A DNA stretch of 64,000 bases, taken from assembly GCA_947624965.1 (NCBI GenBank), contig CANQMN010000008.1, forward strand, positions 24,656 through 88,655, in the 5' to 3' direction. The notes under the pieces were generated by a model that saw only the letters and a list, made by a program, of their open reading frames with translations, ran no database searches and had not been told where the DNA came from. Source of the stretch: an uncultured Clostridia bacterium. GTDB lineage: Bacteria; Bacillota; Clostridia; Christensenellales; Borkfalkiaceae. This document shows, piece by piece, positions 55,665-64,000 of the stretch. The position numbers and the translations under genes were made by a program. How positions within the stretch are numbered: the first letter of the stretch is position 1; each line of letters begins with the position of its first letter.

Positions 55665-56852
55665 TCAGTGGTGAAAAAGTCTCATCCCCGTAAACGCCAT
55701 CACCATATTGTGCCTGTCCGCCGCCTCGATGACGAGGTCGTCGCGCACGCTCCCGCCGGGCTCGGCGACGTAGGAGACGCCGCTCCTGAACGCCCGCTCG
55801 ATGTTGTCCGAGAACGGGAAAAACGCGTCGCTCCCCAAGGAGACGCCCGAGACCGTCTTTAAGTAAGCCTCCTTCTCCGCATGGGTGAAGGGCGCGGGAC
55901 GGACGGCGAAATTCTTTCTCCAAACGTCGTCGCCGAGCACGTCGCCGCTCTCCTCGTCCGAGAGATACAGATCGATGATGTTGTTCTTTTCGGGTCTGCC
56001 GATCCCCTCGGCGAACTGCAAAGAGAGGACCTTTTCGTGCTGGCGGAGATGCCAGAGATCGGCTTTCTGCGCCGCGAGCCGCGTGCAGTGGATGCGGGAC
56101 TGCTGTCCCGCGCCGACGCCGATCGCCTGCCCGTCCGCCGCAAAGCACACGGAGTTGGACTGCGTATATTTGAGCGTGATGAGAGAGATGATGAGGTCGG
56201 TCGCCTTCTCCTCGGGCAGAGCCTTGTTCTTCGTTACGAGGTTCGTGAGGAGCGCCCTGTCTATCTTGAAATTGTTCCGTCCCTGTTCAAAGGTGACGCC
56301 GAACACCTGCTTGCGCTCGACGGGCGCGGGAACGTAGGAGGGGTCGATCTTGACGATGTTGTACGTCCCCTTGCGCTTGGTTTTGAGAAGTTCGAGCGCC
56401 TTTTCGGAATAGCCGGGCGCGATGATGCCGTCCGAGACCTCCCGCACAATGAGCTTCGCGGTCGTCTCGTCGCATTCGTCCGAGAGCGCGATCCAATCGC
56501 CGAAGGAACTCATTCTGTCTGTCCCGCGGGCGCGGGCATAGGCGCAGGCGAGGGGGGAATCGTCCAACCCCTCGATGTCGTCCGCAAAACACGCCTTTTT
56601 GAGCGCGGGCGAGAGGGGCTTGCCGATCGCCGCAGACGTGGGCGAGACATGCTTGAAGCTCGTCGCCGCGCACTTCCCCGTGCTCTCCTTGATCTCCTTT
56701 ACGAGCTGCCACGCGTTGAACGCGTCGAGGAAATTGATATAGCCCGGTCTGCCGCACAAAATTTCGACGGGAAGTTCGCCGCCGTCCTCCATATAGATGC
56801 GCGCGGGCTTTTGGTTGGGATTACAGCCGTATTTCAAAGAAAATTCGTTCAT
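55665..56852 (-). CDS. purH: AICAR formyltransferase (monofunctional, PurH C-terminal type)
   Basis: 395 residues beginning MNEFSLKYGCNPNQKPARIY. It carries only the transformylase half of PurH; the catalytic SFKHVSPTSAA (Lys-His) and the GVGAGQQSRIHC motif are present, and the N-terminal IMP cyclohydrolase domain is absent. It formylates AICAR with 10-formyl-THF. The cyclohydrolase is supplied by the preceding purO-like gene 10 bp upstream, an unusual split for Bacillota. Confidence 0.95.
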   Translation of the reverse strand: MNEFSLKYGCNPNQKPARIYMEDGGELPVEILCGRPGYINFLDAFNAWQLVKEIKESTGKCAATSFKHVSPTSAAIGKPLSPALKKACFADDIEGLDDSPLACAYARARGTDRMSSFGDWIALSDECDETTAKLIVREVSDGIIAPGYSEKALELLKTKRKGTYNIVKIDPSYVPAPVERKQVFGVTFEQGRNNFKIDRALLTNLVTKNKALPEEKATDLIISLITLKYTQSNSVCFAADGQAIGVGAGQQSRIHCTRLAAQKADLWHLRQHEKVLSLQFAEGIGRPEKNNIIDLYLSDEESGDVLGDDVWRKNFAVRPAPFTHAEKEAYLKTVSGVSLGSDAFFPFSDNIERAFRSGVSYVAEPGGSVRDDLVIEAADRHNMVMAFTGMRLFHH

Positions 56853-56862
56853 GCCCTCTTCC

Positions 56863-57588
56863 TCACTTTTCGTATTTGTTATAGAGAACGCTCTCCGTCG
56901 CGCCCGTCTTCAAATCGATCGCACGGCAATAGAGCGAGATCTTGTTGTCCGCATCGAGATTGTCCCAGATCTCCGCGGCGATCGCTTTGAGGTCGTTGCC
57001 GAGCTTCACGCGCTCGGGCTCTCCCTCGAAGGAGGGAAGCGGCGCGCCGTCCTTTTTGTAGGTGTGCAGAAAGCGACCCGTCCCGCTCTCGGGCTCGCAG
57101 ACGAAGAAATATCGGTCGCACTTCTTGCCCTTGCCGTCCGCGCATTTCAAGATGGAGAGCTCGTACGTATAGTCCGAAGGGCGGCTGCCGAGATGGAGCA
57201 GGGCGCTGATGCGCGGCGTGTAGTTGGGCGCGTCCGGCTCGAACGTGCGCCGCATGAGCGCATGGCGGAAACAGTGCCCCGCCTTTAAGGACGCCTCGAT
57301 GGTGTCCGTCTGGTCGCCGTTGGTTACGATGACGTCCCTGCCCACGGTTTTTACGGGGGAATAGATGATGAGGGAAGGGTCCTCCACTTTGGATGCGTCG
57401 AAGGGCTCTGTTTTTACCTCGTCGCCGTACTCGCGGAACACGCGGTTGCGGCTGTTCGCGCTCCTGCCCATGATGAAGTAGCACAGCACCGCCCGTTTGC
57501 CGTCCGACGTCTTGCCGACGACGATCCCCCTTCCGGGATAACTGCACGCGCCCATCGCGCGCGCAAGCGTTTTTCTTGTCCTGCTCAT
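56863..57588 (-). CDS. purO: IMP cyclohydrolase of the archaeal PurO type
   Basis: 241 residues with the PurO pattern: YPGRGIVVGKTSDGKRAV, IMGRSANSRNRVF, and VTNGDQTDTIEASL. Closes the purine ring from FAICAR to IMP, replacing the missing PurH N-terminal domain. It lies between purN and purH in one transcript. Best known from archaea, but scattered in Clostridia; presence next to a formyltransferase-only PurH confirms the division of labour. Confidence 0.93.
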   Translation of the reverse strand: MSRTRKTLARAMGACSYPGRGIVVGKTSDGKRAVLCYFIMGRSANSRNRVFREYGDEVKTEPFDASKVEDPSLIIYSPVKTVGRDVIVTNGDQTDTIEASLKAGHCFRHALMRRTFEPDAPNYTPRISALLHLGSRPSDYTYELSILKCADGKGKKCDRYFFVCEPESGTGRFLHTYKKDGAPLPSFEGEPERVKLGNDLKAIAAEIWDNLDADNKISLYCRAIDLKTGATESVLYNKYEK

Positions 57589-57631
57589 GAGATTTTCTCC
57601 TTGTTTTTTTCGATGGTCATCTGCGCGGCGG

Positions 57632-58249
57632 TCATTCCGCCTTGCGCCGCTCGTTGAAAAGTTTCAAACACACCGTCTCCACGGCTTCGGGAAGAATGAC
57701 CCACTCCGCCTCGCGCATGACGCGCTTTTGCAGGGTCTCGGGCGTGTCCCCTTCCCGCACCTCCACCGCCCGCTGGGCGATGATGGGTCCGCCGTCGCAC
57801 GCCTCAGTAACATAGTGGACCGTCGCGCCCGTAACCTTAACGCCGCGGGCGAGCGCCGCCTCGTGCACGTGGAGCCCGTACATGCCGAGCCCGCCGAAGG
57901 AGGGCAACAGCGCGGGGTGGATGTTTATCATGCGGTTCTCGTACGCCTTTACAAAGCGCGGGGAGAGCACCGTCATAAATCCCGCGAGCACGACGAGTTC
58001 CGTGCCGCTCTCGCCGAGACGGTCGAAAATTGCCTTTTCGCGCGCCTCGCGCGGGTATTCCGCCCTGTCGAACACCGCGGTCTCGATGCCGTGCCGCGCG
58101 GCGCGTTCGAGCACGTGCGCGGTCTTGCTGTCCGTAACGACGAGCACGATCTCGCCGTGGGGGATGAGCCCCGCTTCCTGCGCATTGACGATCGCCTGAA
58201 AATTGGTCCCGCCGCCCGAACAGAGGACGGCGATCTTGATCTTATCCAC
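57632..58249 (-). CDS. purN: Phosphoribosylglycinamide formyltransferase
   Basis: 205 residues. MDKIKIAVLCSGGGTNFQAI, the catalytic NIHPALLPSFGGLGMYG (Asn-His) and GATVHYVTEACDGGPII with catalytic Asp. Uses 10-formyl-THF to formylate GAR. It follows purM by 21 bp. Confidence 0.97.
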   Translation of the reverse strand: MDKIKIAVLCSGGGTNFQAIVNAQEAGLIPHGEIVLVVTDSKTAHVLERAARHGIETAVFDRAEYPREAREKAIFDRLGESGTELVVLAGFMTVLSPRFVKAYENRMINIHPALLPSFGGLGMYGLHVHEAALARGVKVTGATVHYVTEACDGGPIIAQRAVEVREGDTPETLQKRVMREAEWVILPEAVETVCLKLFNERRKAE

Positions 58250-58270
58250 GATTTTCTCCCGCGCTCCCGT

Positions 58271-59308
58271 TTATTCCAAGATCACGCCGTCGCCAGCGAC
58301 GATGACGCCGAGCCGATAGGCGTCCGTGCCGTGCGCGTGCAAGATCTCCAACGCCTTCGCGACGTCCTCTTCGGCGACGACGACGCTCATTCCGACGCCC
58401 ATATTGAAGGTATTGAACATGTCGTGCTCGGAGATGTTCCCCCTCTCCTGCAAAAGGCGGAAGATCTGCGGCACGCGGACGTCGCGCTTGCGGATGCGCA
58501 CGCCCAGCCCCTCCGGAATGGAACGGGGCATGTTTTCGTAGAAGCCGCCGCCCGTGATGTGGGAGATGCCCTTTACCTCCACCTGCTCCAACAGCGCGAG
58601 CACGGGCTTTACATAGATGACGGTGGGCGCGAGAAGGGTCTCGCCGAGGGACTTCCCGCCGAGCTCCGCCACGGGCGCGGAAAGATCCGCGTGTTCGATG
58701 TCGAACACCTTGCGCACGAGGGAGAACCCGTTGGAATGCACGCCCGAGGAGGGAAGCGCGAGCATGACGTCGCCCGCCTTCATCTTCTTGTTGTCAACGA
58801 TCTTGCGGCGGTCCACGACGCCCACGGTAAAGCCCGCGATATCGTAGTCGTCCTCGGGCATGGTGCCGGGATGTTCCGCCGTTTCGCCGCCGACGAGCCG
58901 GCAGCCCGCCTGCACGCATCCTTCCGCGACCCCGCCCACGATGTCCGCGATCTTTTCGGGGATGTTCTTCCCGCAGGCGATATAATCGAGGAAGAAGAGC
59001 GGCTTCGCGCCGCAACACACGACGTCGTTCACGCACATGGCGACGCAGTCGATGCCGATGGTATCGTGCTTGTCCATGAGCTGGGCGATGCGCAGTTTGG
59101 TGCCCACGCCGTCCGTGCCCGAGACGAGCACGGGTTCCTCCATGCCCGCGACGTCGAGCGGATACAGCCCGCCGAATCCGCCGATGACGTCCGCATCGCC
59201 GTCCGGCACGGTGCGGGCGACGTGCTTTTTCATGAGTTCCACCGCCCGATATCCCGCGGTGATATCTACGCCTGCCTCTTTGTAACTGTCCGAATAGCTC
59301 TTTTTCAT
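58271..59308 (-). CDS. purM: Phosphoribosylformylglycinamidine cyclo-ligase
   Basis: 345 residues. VSGTDGVGTKLRIAQ, GIDCVAMCVNDVVCCGAKPLF-type metal-binding block and GGETAEHPGTMPEDDYDIAG are conserved PurM motifs. Makes AIR with ATP. Follows purF by 37 bp. Confidence 0.97.
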   Translation of the reverse strand: MKKSYSDSYKEAGVDITAGYRAVELMKKHVARTVPDGDADVIGGFGGLYPLDVAGMEEPVLVSGTDGVGTKLRIAQLMDKHDTIGIDCVAMCVNDVVCCGAKPLFFLDYIACGKNIPEKIADIVGGVAEGCVQAGCRLVGGETAEHPGTMPEDDYDIAGFTVGVVDRRKIVDNKKMKAGDVMLALPSSGVHSNGFSLVRKVFDIEHADLSAPVAELGGKSLGETLLAPTVIYVKPVLALLEQVEVKGISHITGGGFYENMPRSIPEGLGVRIRKRDVRVPQIFRLLQERGNISEHDMFNTFNMGVGMSVVVAEEDVAKALEILHAHGTDAYRLGVIVAGDGVILE

Positions 59309-59345
59309 ATTCCTTCCCGTCCTGAATTTTTCCGACCCCGCATGG

Positions 59346-60785
<1,440 letters not shown>

Positions 60786-60829
60786 ACCTTCTCCTGTTTC
60801 GCAACCGCCCCGCACGGGCGGAGACGGCG

Positions 60830-60862
60830 AAAAAAACCTGTCCGCGCAGAAACTGCGCGGAC
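60830..60862 (-). terminator. Intrinsic terminator inside the purine operon, between purC and purF
   Basis: Minus strand: perfect 10-bp stem GTCCGCGCAG/CTGCGCGGAC with TTT loop (60840-60862), then AGG and seven T (60830-60837). It would lower expression of purF onward relative to purE-purC unless antitermination acts. Confidence 0.88.
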
Positions 60863-60874
60863 GATCCTCGGGAA

Positions 60875-61585
60875 TTACTTTCCCGTAACTCTCTTGAAAA
60901 TTTCTTTATACGCGTCCTCGACGCCGCCGAGGTCGCGGCGGAAACGGTCTTTATCCAGCTTCTCGCCCGTCTTTGCGTCCCAGAAACGGCAGGTGTCGGG
61001 GGAGATCTCGTCCGCCAGCACGATCGTTCCGTCCGACGTCTTGCCGAATTCGAGTTTGAAATCGATAAGGCGCACGCCGAGCGTGAGGAAGTACTCTTTG
61101 AGCGTCTCGTTCACCTTGAAGGCGTACTTCTTGATGAGCTCGATCTCCTCCTTCGTGGCGAGTTTCAGCGCGAGCGCGTGATAGTCGTTGAGGAGCGGGT
61201 CGCCCAATTCGTCGTTCTTGTAGGAAAATTCGATGGTGGGCTCGTCGAAGGGAATGCCCTCCTCCACGCCGTAACGCTTGGCAAAACTGCCCGCCGAAAC
61301 GTTGCGGATGATCACTTCGAGCGGGACGATCTTCACCTTCTTCACGAGGGTGTCGCGGTCCGAAAGTTCCTCCACGAAGTGCGTGGGAACGCCGCTCTTT
61401 TCCAACAGTTGCATCATCATGTTCGTCATGCGGTTGTTCACGACGCCCTTGCCGACGATGGTCCCCTTTTTGAGCCCGTTGAACGCCGTCGCGTCGTCCT
61501 TATACGAGACGATGACGAGATCTTCGTTCTCCGTCGCGTAAACCTTCTTCGCCTTTCCCTCGTAGAGCTGTTCCTTCTTTTCCAT
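60875..61585 (-). CDS. purC: SAICAR synthase
   Basis: 236 residues from ATG 61585 (GGAG upstream). [27 protein letters not shown] and [14 protein letters not shown] with [14 protein letters not shown]. Joins aspartate to CAIR. A start 11 codons upstream exists but lacks a ribosome binding site. purB and purK are not in the window. Confidence 0.97.
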   Translation of the reverse strand: MEKKEQLYEGKAKKVYATENEDLVIVSYKDDATAFNGLKKGTIVGKGVVNNRMTNMMMQLLEKSGVPTHFVEELSDRDTLVKKVKIVPLEVIIRNVSAGSFAKRYGVEEGIPFDEPTIEFSYKNDELGDPLLNDYHALALKLATKEEIELIKKYAFKVNETLKEYFLTLGVRLIDFKLEFGKTSDGTIVLADEISPDTCRFWDAKTGEKLDKDRFRRDLGGVEDAYKEIFKRVTGK

Positions 61586-61627
61586 GGTTTTCTGTTTCTC
61601 CTGAAATTTTATTTTCACCCGTACGGG

Positions 61628-62122
61628 TCATCGATTGTATTTTTCGGCGATCGTCCTATCCTTTTCGAGGACCTCGCGGGAAGCCTTCGCGCGAATGCCG
61701 ACGAGCTTGTCCCGTATCGCCTTGTCCGAGACGGCGAGGATCTCCGCCGCGAGATACGCCGCGTTCTTCGCCCCGTCGATGGCGACCGTCGCCACGGGGA
61801 TGCCGGAGGGCATCTGCACGGTGGAGAGAAGCGCGTCCATGCCGTCGAGTACGGCGCCCTTTACGGGAATGCCGATGACGGGGAGAACGGTGTTCGCCGC
61901 GATCGCGCCCGCGAGATGCGCCGCCATGCCCGCCGCGCAGATGATCGCGCCGAATCCCTTTCTGTGCGCGGAAGCGGCGAATTTCTTCGCCTCCTCGGGC
62001 GTGCGGTGCGCCGAATAGACGTGCACCTCGTAGGGGATCTCCAATTCGGCAAGCACGCCGAACGCCTTTTCAACGACGGGCAGATCGGAATCGCTGCCCA
62101 TGACGATCGCAACTTTTTTCAT
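61628..62122 (-). CDS. purE: N5-carboxyaminoimidazole ribonucleotide mutase (class I PurE)
   Basis: 164 residues. [32 protein letters not shown] and [21 protein letters not shown]. First gene of the purine operon, 120 nt downstream of the transcription start predicted at 62242. GGGAGG ribosome binding site. Confidence 0.97.
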   Translation of the reverse strand: MKKVAIVMGSDSDLPVVEKAFGVLAELEIPYEVHVYSAHRTPEEAKKFAASAHRKGFGAIICAAGMAAHLAGAIAANTVLPVIGIPVKGAVLDGMDALLSTVQMPSGIPVATVAIDGAKNAAYLAAEILAVSDKAIRDKLVGIRAKASREVLEKDRTIAEKYNR

Positions 62123-62141
62123 CTCTTCCTCCCGAAATAAA

Positions 62142-62278
62142 AGAAGGCAGATTTTTTCCGTACGAAAAAACCGCCTTTAATACGAACAAACTTTTGAAAC
62201 CGTCCCCCGCGCCATGCGGAGAAAACCGCTTGCCCTGTTCATGACAATATTATACCAAAAAGCCCCCTCTTTCGTCAA
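62142..62278 (-). promoter_or_regulatory. Purine operon promoter and structured leader with terminator-like hairpin
   Basis: Minus strand: -35 TTGACG (62273-62278), 18-bp spacer, -10 TATAAT (62249-62254). The 120-nt leader has a CUCCGC/GCGGGG stem-loop near 62210-62226 and then a long A/T-rich hairpin (about 62142-62178, AAGGCGG...CTGCCTT) followed by CTTTTATTT, which looks like an attenuator. It does not match the purine, PRPP (ykkC 2b) or PurR-box patterns that I know. Confidence 0.65.
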
Positions 62279-62321
62279 GCGAATGAGGGGGAAATGTTCT
62301 ATCGTTTTTTGTGTGGGAAGT

Positions 62322-63065
62322 TCACTCCGCGGGCGCGGGTTCTGCGTTTTCGGGAATGACGACCTCCGTCTTGCCGTAGTCGTAATACTTATAAACTTCC
62401 TCGTCTCCGACGGAAAGTTTCACCTTGGCATAGGCGAGTTTGCTCCCCGAGAACTTCAACGTTGCATAGGAAACGGTATATTCTCCCATGGCTTCCATAG
62501 GAGAATACGGCACTTTCAGCGTATTGCCCTCATAGGTGTAGGCGTGTTGGGCCTCGTCGTAAGTGAACTTCTCGAACTGTCCCGCAAAGTCATAGGCAAT
62601 ATACATGCGGAAGGAGAACGACCACTCTCCGTCGTCCTTGTGCTCGTCACCTCCGATATCCACCGTCATATACTGATAGCCGTCGCCGACTTTTCTGTAT
62701 TGCGTCGCCTGCGTTCCCGCAACACGCGCGATCATCTCGTCCTGCACGGGCTCGTCATCGTAGATATAGGTGAGCTTAAAGCAAAGATCATACCCGTCGT
62801 CTGTTTTCTTGTATCCGAAGCCCGTCGTGATCGTCATGTCGGGATGGATGAGTTGCGCCGTACATCCCGCAAATCCCTCGTTTGAAAACGCCGCGTCCCA
62901 CTGTTCCTCCGTCACTTGATCCGAGACGAGCGCGTCGAAGTCGGTATCCGCCGTAAGCGAGTACCCCGCGTCATCCACGGGCGTTTGTTCCTCTTCGCCG
63001 CACGCCGCAAGGGGCATACACATCACCGCCGCGCAGAGAAGCGCAAGCATAATTTTCGTTTTCAT
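62322..63065 (-). CDS. Lipoprotein of unknown function
   Basis: 247 residues from ATG 63065 (AAGGAG upstream). Signal peptide with lipobox PLAACGEEE (cysteine about residue 22). The rest is beta-rich with many Tyr and Asp and no recognised domain; TFGFGYKK-like short strands repeat loosely. It is divergent from an XRE regulator and its promoter is flanked by two similar palindromes, so the regulator may control it. No function proposed. Confidence 0.82.
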   Translation of the reverse strand: MKTKIMLALLCAAVMCMPLAACGEEEQTPVDDAGYSLTADTDFDALVSDQVTEEQWDAAFSNEGFAGCTAQLIHPDMTITTGFGYKKTDDGYDLCFKLTYIYDDEPVQDEMIARVAGTQATQYRKVGDGYQYMTVDIGGDEHKDDGEWSFSFRMYIAYDFAGQFEKFTYDEAQHAYTYEGNTLKVPYSPMEAMGEYTVSYATLKFSGSKLAYAKVKLSVGDEEVYKYYDYGKTEVVIPENAEPAPAE

Positions 63066-63084
63066 TTTTTCTCCTTTTTGTAAA

Positions 63085-63153
63085 ATTGCATTTGTAATTT
63101 TATTATAAATAGCAACACTAATTTTGTCAAGCAAAAATATTGCAATCGCAATA
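63085..63153. promoter_or_regulatory. Divergent control region with paired operators
   Basis: Lipoprotein promoter (minus): -35 TTGACA (63125-63130), 17-bp spacer, -10 TATAAT (63102-63107). Two similar sites bracket it: ATTGCATTTGTAAT (63085-63098) just past the start site and ATTGCAATCGCAAT (63139-63152, inside the palindrome TATTGC-AATC-GCAATA) just upstream of the -35. The shared pattern ATTGCN4GYAAT fits a dimeric XRE repressor; binding is inferred. Confidence 0.8.
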
Positions 63154-63190
63154 AACTTTTTAATTGTAAAACCAGATAAGGGGTGCGCGC

Positions 63191-63529
63191 ATGTATATCT
63201 CGGAAATTCTGAAATCGTTGCGTTCGGAGAGCCGTCTTACGCAAAAGCAACTTGGGCAACGGCTTGGAATAAGCCAAGCGACCATTGCCTGTTATGAGAA
63301 CGGCTTGCGCGAGCCGCACATCGAGAGCCTCATTGCCTATGCCGACTTGTTTGATTGTTCGGTGGACTATCTCGTGGGCAGATCGGATGATTTCGGCGGC
63401 CCCATCGGCAAAAACGCCGCGCCCGTCCTCACGCAGGAAGAAATTGCCCTCGTCAAACAATATCGGGAATTGGACAGAGTTTCCCGCCAAAAACTCGAAG
63501 GCTATCTCGCCTGCCTGAAACAAAACTGA
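63191..63529 (+). CDS. XRE-family transcriptional regulator
   Basis: 112 residues. Helix-turn-helix at about 15-65: LTQKQLGQRLGISQATIACYENG. The tail (about 75-112) is helical, RELDRVSRQKLEGYLACL, and could mediate dimerisation. Typical of small SinR-like repressors. Divergent from the lipoprotein with operator-like sites between them. Confidence 0.9.
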   Translation: MYISEILKSLRSESRLTQKQLGQRLGISQATIACYENGLREPHIESLIAYADLFDCSVDYLVGRSDDFGGPIGKNAAPVLTQEEIALVKQYRELDRVSRQKLEGYLACLKQN

Positions 63530-63577
63530 ACCGCGCCCCGCAAAATTCCCGGCGTTTGCACGATTTAAAAAACATTA

Positions 63578-63612
63578 CGCGCCCGACGGAAAGTTCCGTC
63601 GGGCGCGCTTTT
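63578..63612 (+). terminator. Terminator after the XRE gene
   Basis: Perfect 14-bp stem CGCGCCCGACGGAA (63578-63591)/TTCCGTCGGGCGCG (63594-63607), followed by CTTTT. It lies about 50 bp after the stop codon. Confidence 0.88.
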
Positions 63613-63619
63613 CCTTATT

Positions 63620-63658
63620 GTATCCCCCTCCCCGCGCTTTGCGCGGGGAGGGGGATAC
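63620..63658. repeat. 39-bp near-perfect palindrome
   Basis: 18-bp arms GTATCCCCCTCCCCGCGC and its exact complement (63620-63637, 63641-63658) around a TTT loop. Its C-rich stem recalls the mini-hairpin units at 6.5 and 27.3 kb, and it abuts the next repeat element. No T run follows. Confidence 0.85.
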
Positions 63659-63659
63659 A

Positions 63660-64000
63660 AGGGAAAGGGCAAACTATCGCGCCGCCGAGTTGCCGCACGG
63701 CGGCACTCTGCGCGGAGCAAAACCACGCTTTTGCGCCAGCGCACACAATTTGCCGAACCCTTTCGGCTTCTTGTCCGATAGGACGAAGAAGAGCGCGAGC
63801 AAGTTACAGCGACGCGGAAGGTTTCCTCGTGCGATTTTTTTCGTCAGCAAAAAATCGCACGAACCCTTTACGGCGCGGAGCAGGGTCTCCCTGCGGCAGC
63901 GCACACAATTTGCCGAACCCTTCCGGCTTCTTGTCCGATAGGACGAAGAAGAGCGCGAGCAAGTTACAGCGGCGCGGAAGGTTTCCTCGTGCGATTTTTT
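63660..64000. repeat. Tandem 160-bp structured repeats, copies 1 and 2 (second cut by the window)
   Basis: Copies start at 63737 and 63897 (period 160); over the visible 104 bp only two positions differ. Each has a hairpin upstream (copy 1 GCAAAA...TTTTGC, copy 2 GCAGGG...CCCTGC), then CAGCGCACACAATTTGCC, a CTTCTTGTCC/GGACGAAGAAG hairpin, and in copy 1 the complete 3' hairpin TCGTGCGATTTTTT/AAAAAATCGCACGA (63827-63862). No coding sequence is credible in this 471-bp gene-free tail. Confidence 0.8.

Noticed and set aside
62142..62278. Known purine or PRPP riboswitch
   Set aside because: Neither the purine aptamer core nor the ykkC motifs are visible.

Overview
The window reads as chromosomal, mostly housekeeping DNA from a GC-rich member of the Clostridia (Bacillota). 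The basis is Firmicutes-type promoters with 17-bp spacers and TGnTATAAT extended -10 boxes, GGAGG ribosome binding sites, a TPP-riboswitch/ThiT pair, a VanW-domain lipoprotein, single-chain PurL, and intrinsic terminators nearly everywhere. An uncultivated gut lineage near Christensenellales would fit, but that is inference; no rRNA or tRNA gene is present to test it. About 58 protein genes are supported, most on the minus strand.

Layout. 1-4.2 kb: topA (cut by the window edge), dprA and a ComM/YifB ATPase. 4.2-6.3 kb: a GT-C-like membrane glycosyltransferase with an unusual outer domain. 6.3-6.9 kb: a gene-free stretch holding a tandem array of ~30-bp mini-hairpin units. 6.9-14 kb: rplS, a VanW protein, a PHP phosphoesterase and recF on the minus strand, divergent from dnaA and mnmG. 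14-16.2 kb: a YfbR-type nucleotidase, then a TPP riboswitch driving an enlarged ThiT. 16.3-24.6 kb: rseP-dxr-cdsA-uppS-frr-pyrH, a 7-TM unknown, and tsf-rpsB. 24.7-27.3 kb: a plus-strand five-gene redox operon (MarR regulator, flavodoxin, CMD-cupin fusion, ABM monooxygenase, flavodoxin lipoprotein). 27.3-33.8 kb: a second hairpin array, upp-uraA, ysxC-lon and asparaginase. 33.8-46.8 kb: two unknowns, a GIY-YIG protein, a Wzz-like protein, a 1791-residue DUF4011-type helicase, yraN, rnhB, rbgA, trmD, rimM and tmk. 46.8-47.8 kb: an AT-rich orphan membrane-protein gene behind an elaborate promoter, hairpin, antiterminator and terminator leader. 47.8-62.3 kb: mutY and fhs, then the purine genes (transcribed purE-C-F-M-N-O-H-D-L). 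62.3-64 kb: a lipoprotein divergent from an XRE repressor, then structured repeats to the window end.

How it works together. The purine block makes IMP from PRPP except for the PurK/PurB steps, which are not here. The bifunctional PurH is split into an AICAR formyltransferase and a PurO-type cyclohydrolase, and fhs supplies the formyl-tetrahydrofolate that PurN and PurH use. frr, pyrH, tsf, rpsB, rplS, rimM, trmD, rbgA and ysxC serve translation and ribosome assembly.

The least ordinary signals are non-coding: the 46.84-47.03 kb leader, a dispersed repeat with covarying hairpins (55.5 kb and 63.7-64 kb), mini-hairpin arrays, and a palindromic leader before purE. No complete undescribed multi-gene system could be demonstrated; the redox operon and the 47-kb locus are the best candidates.
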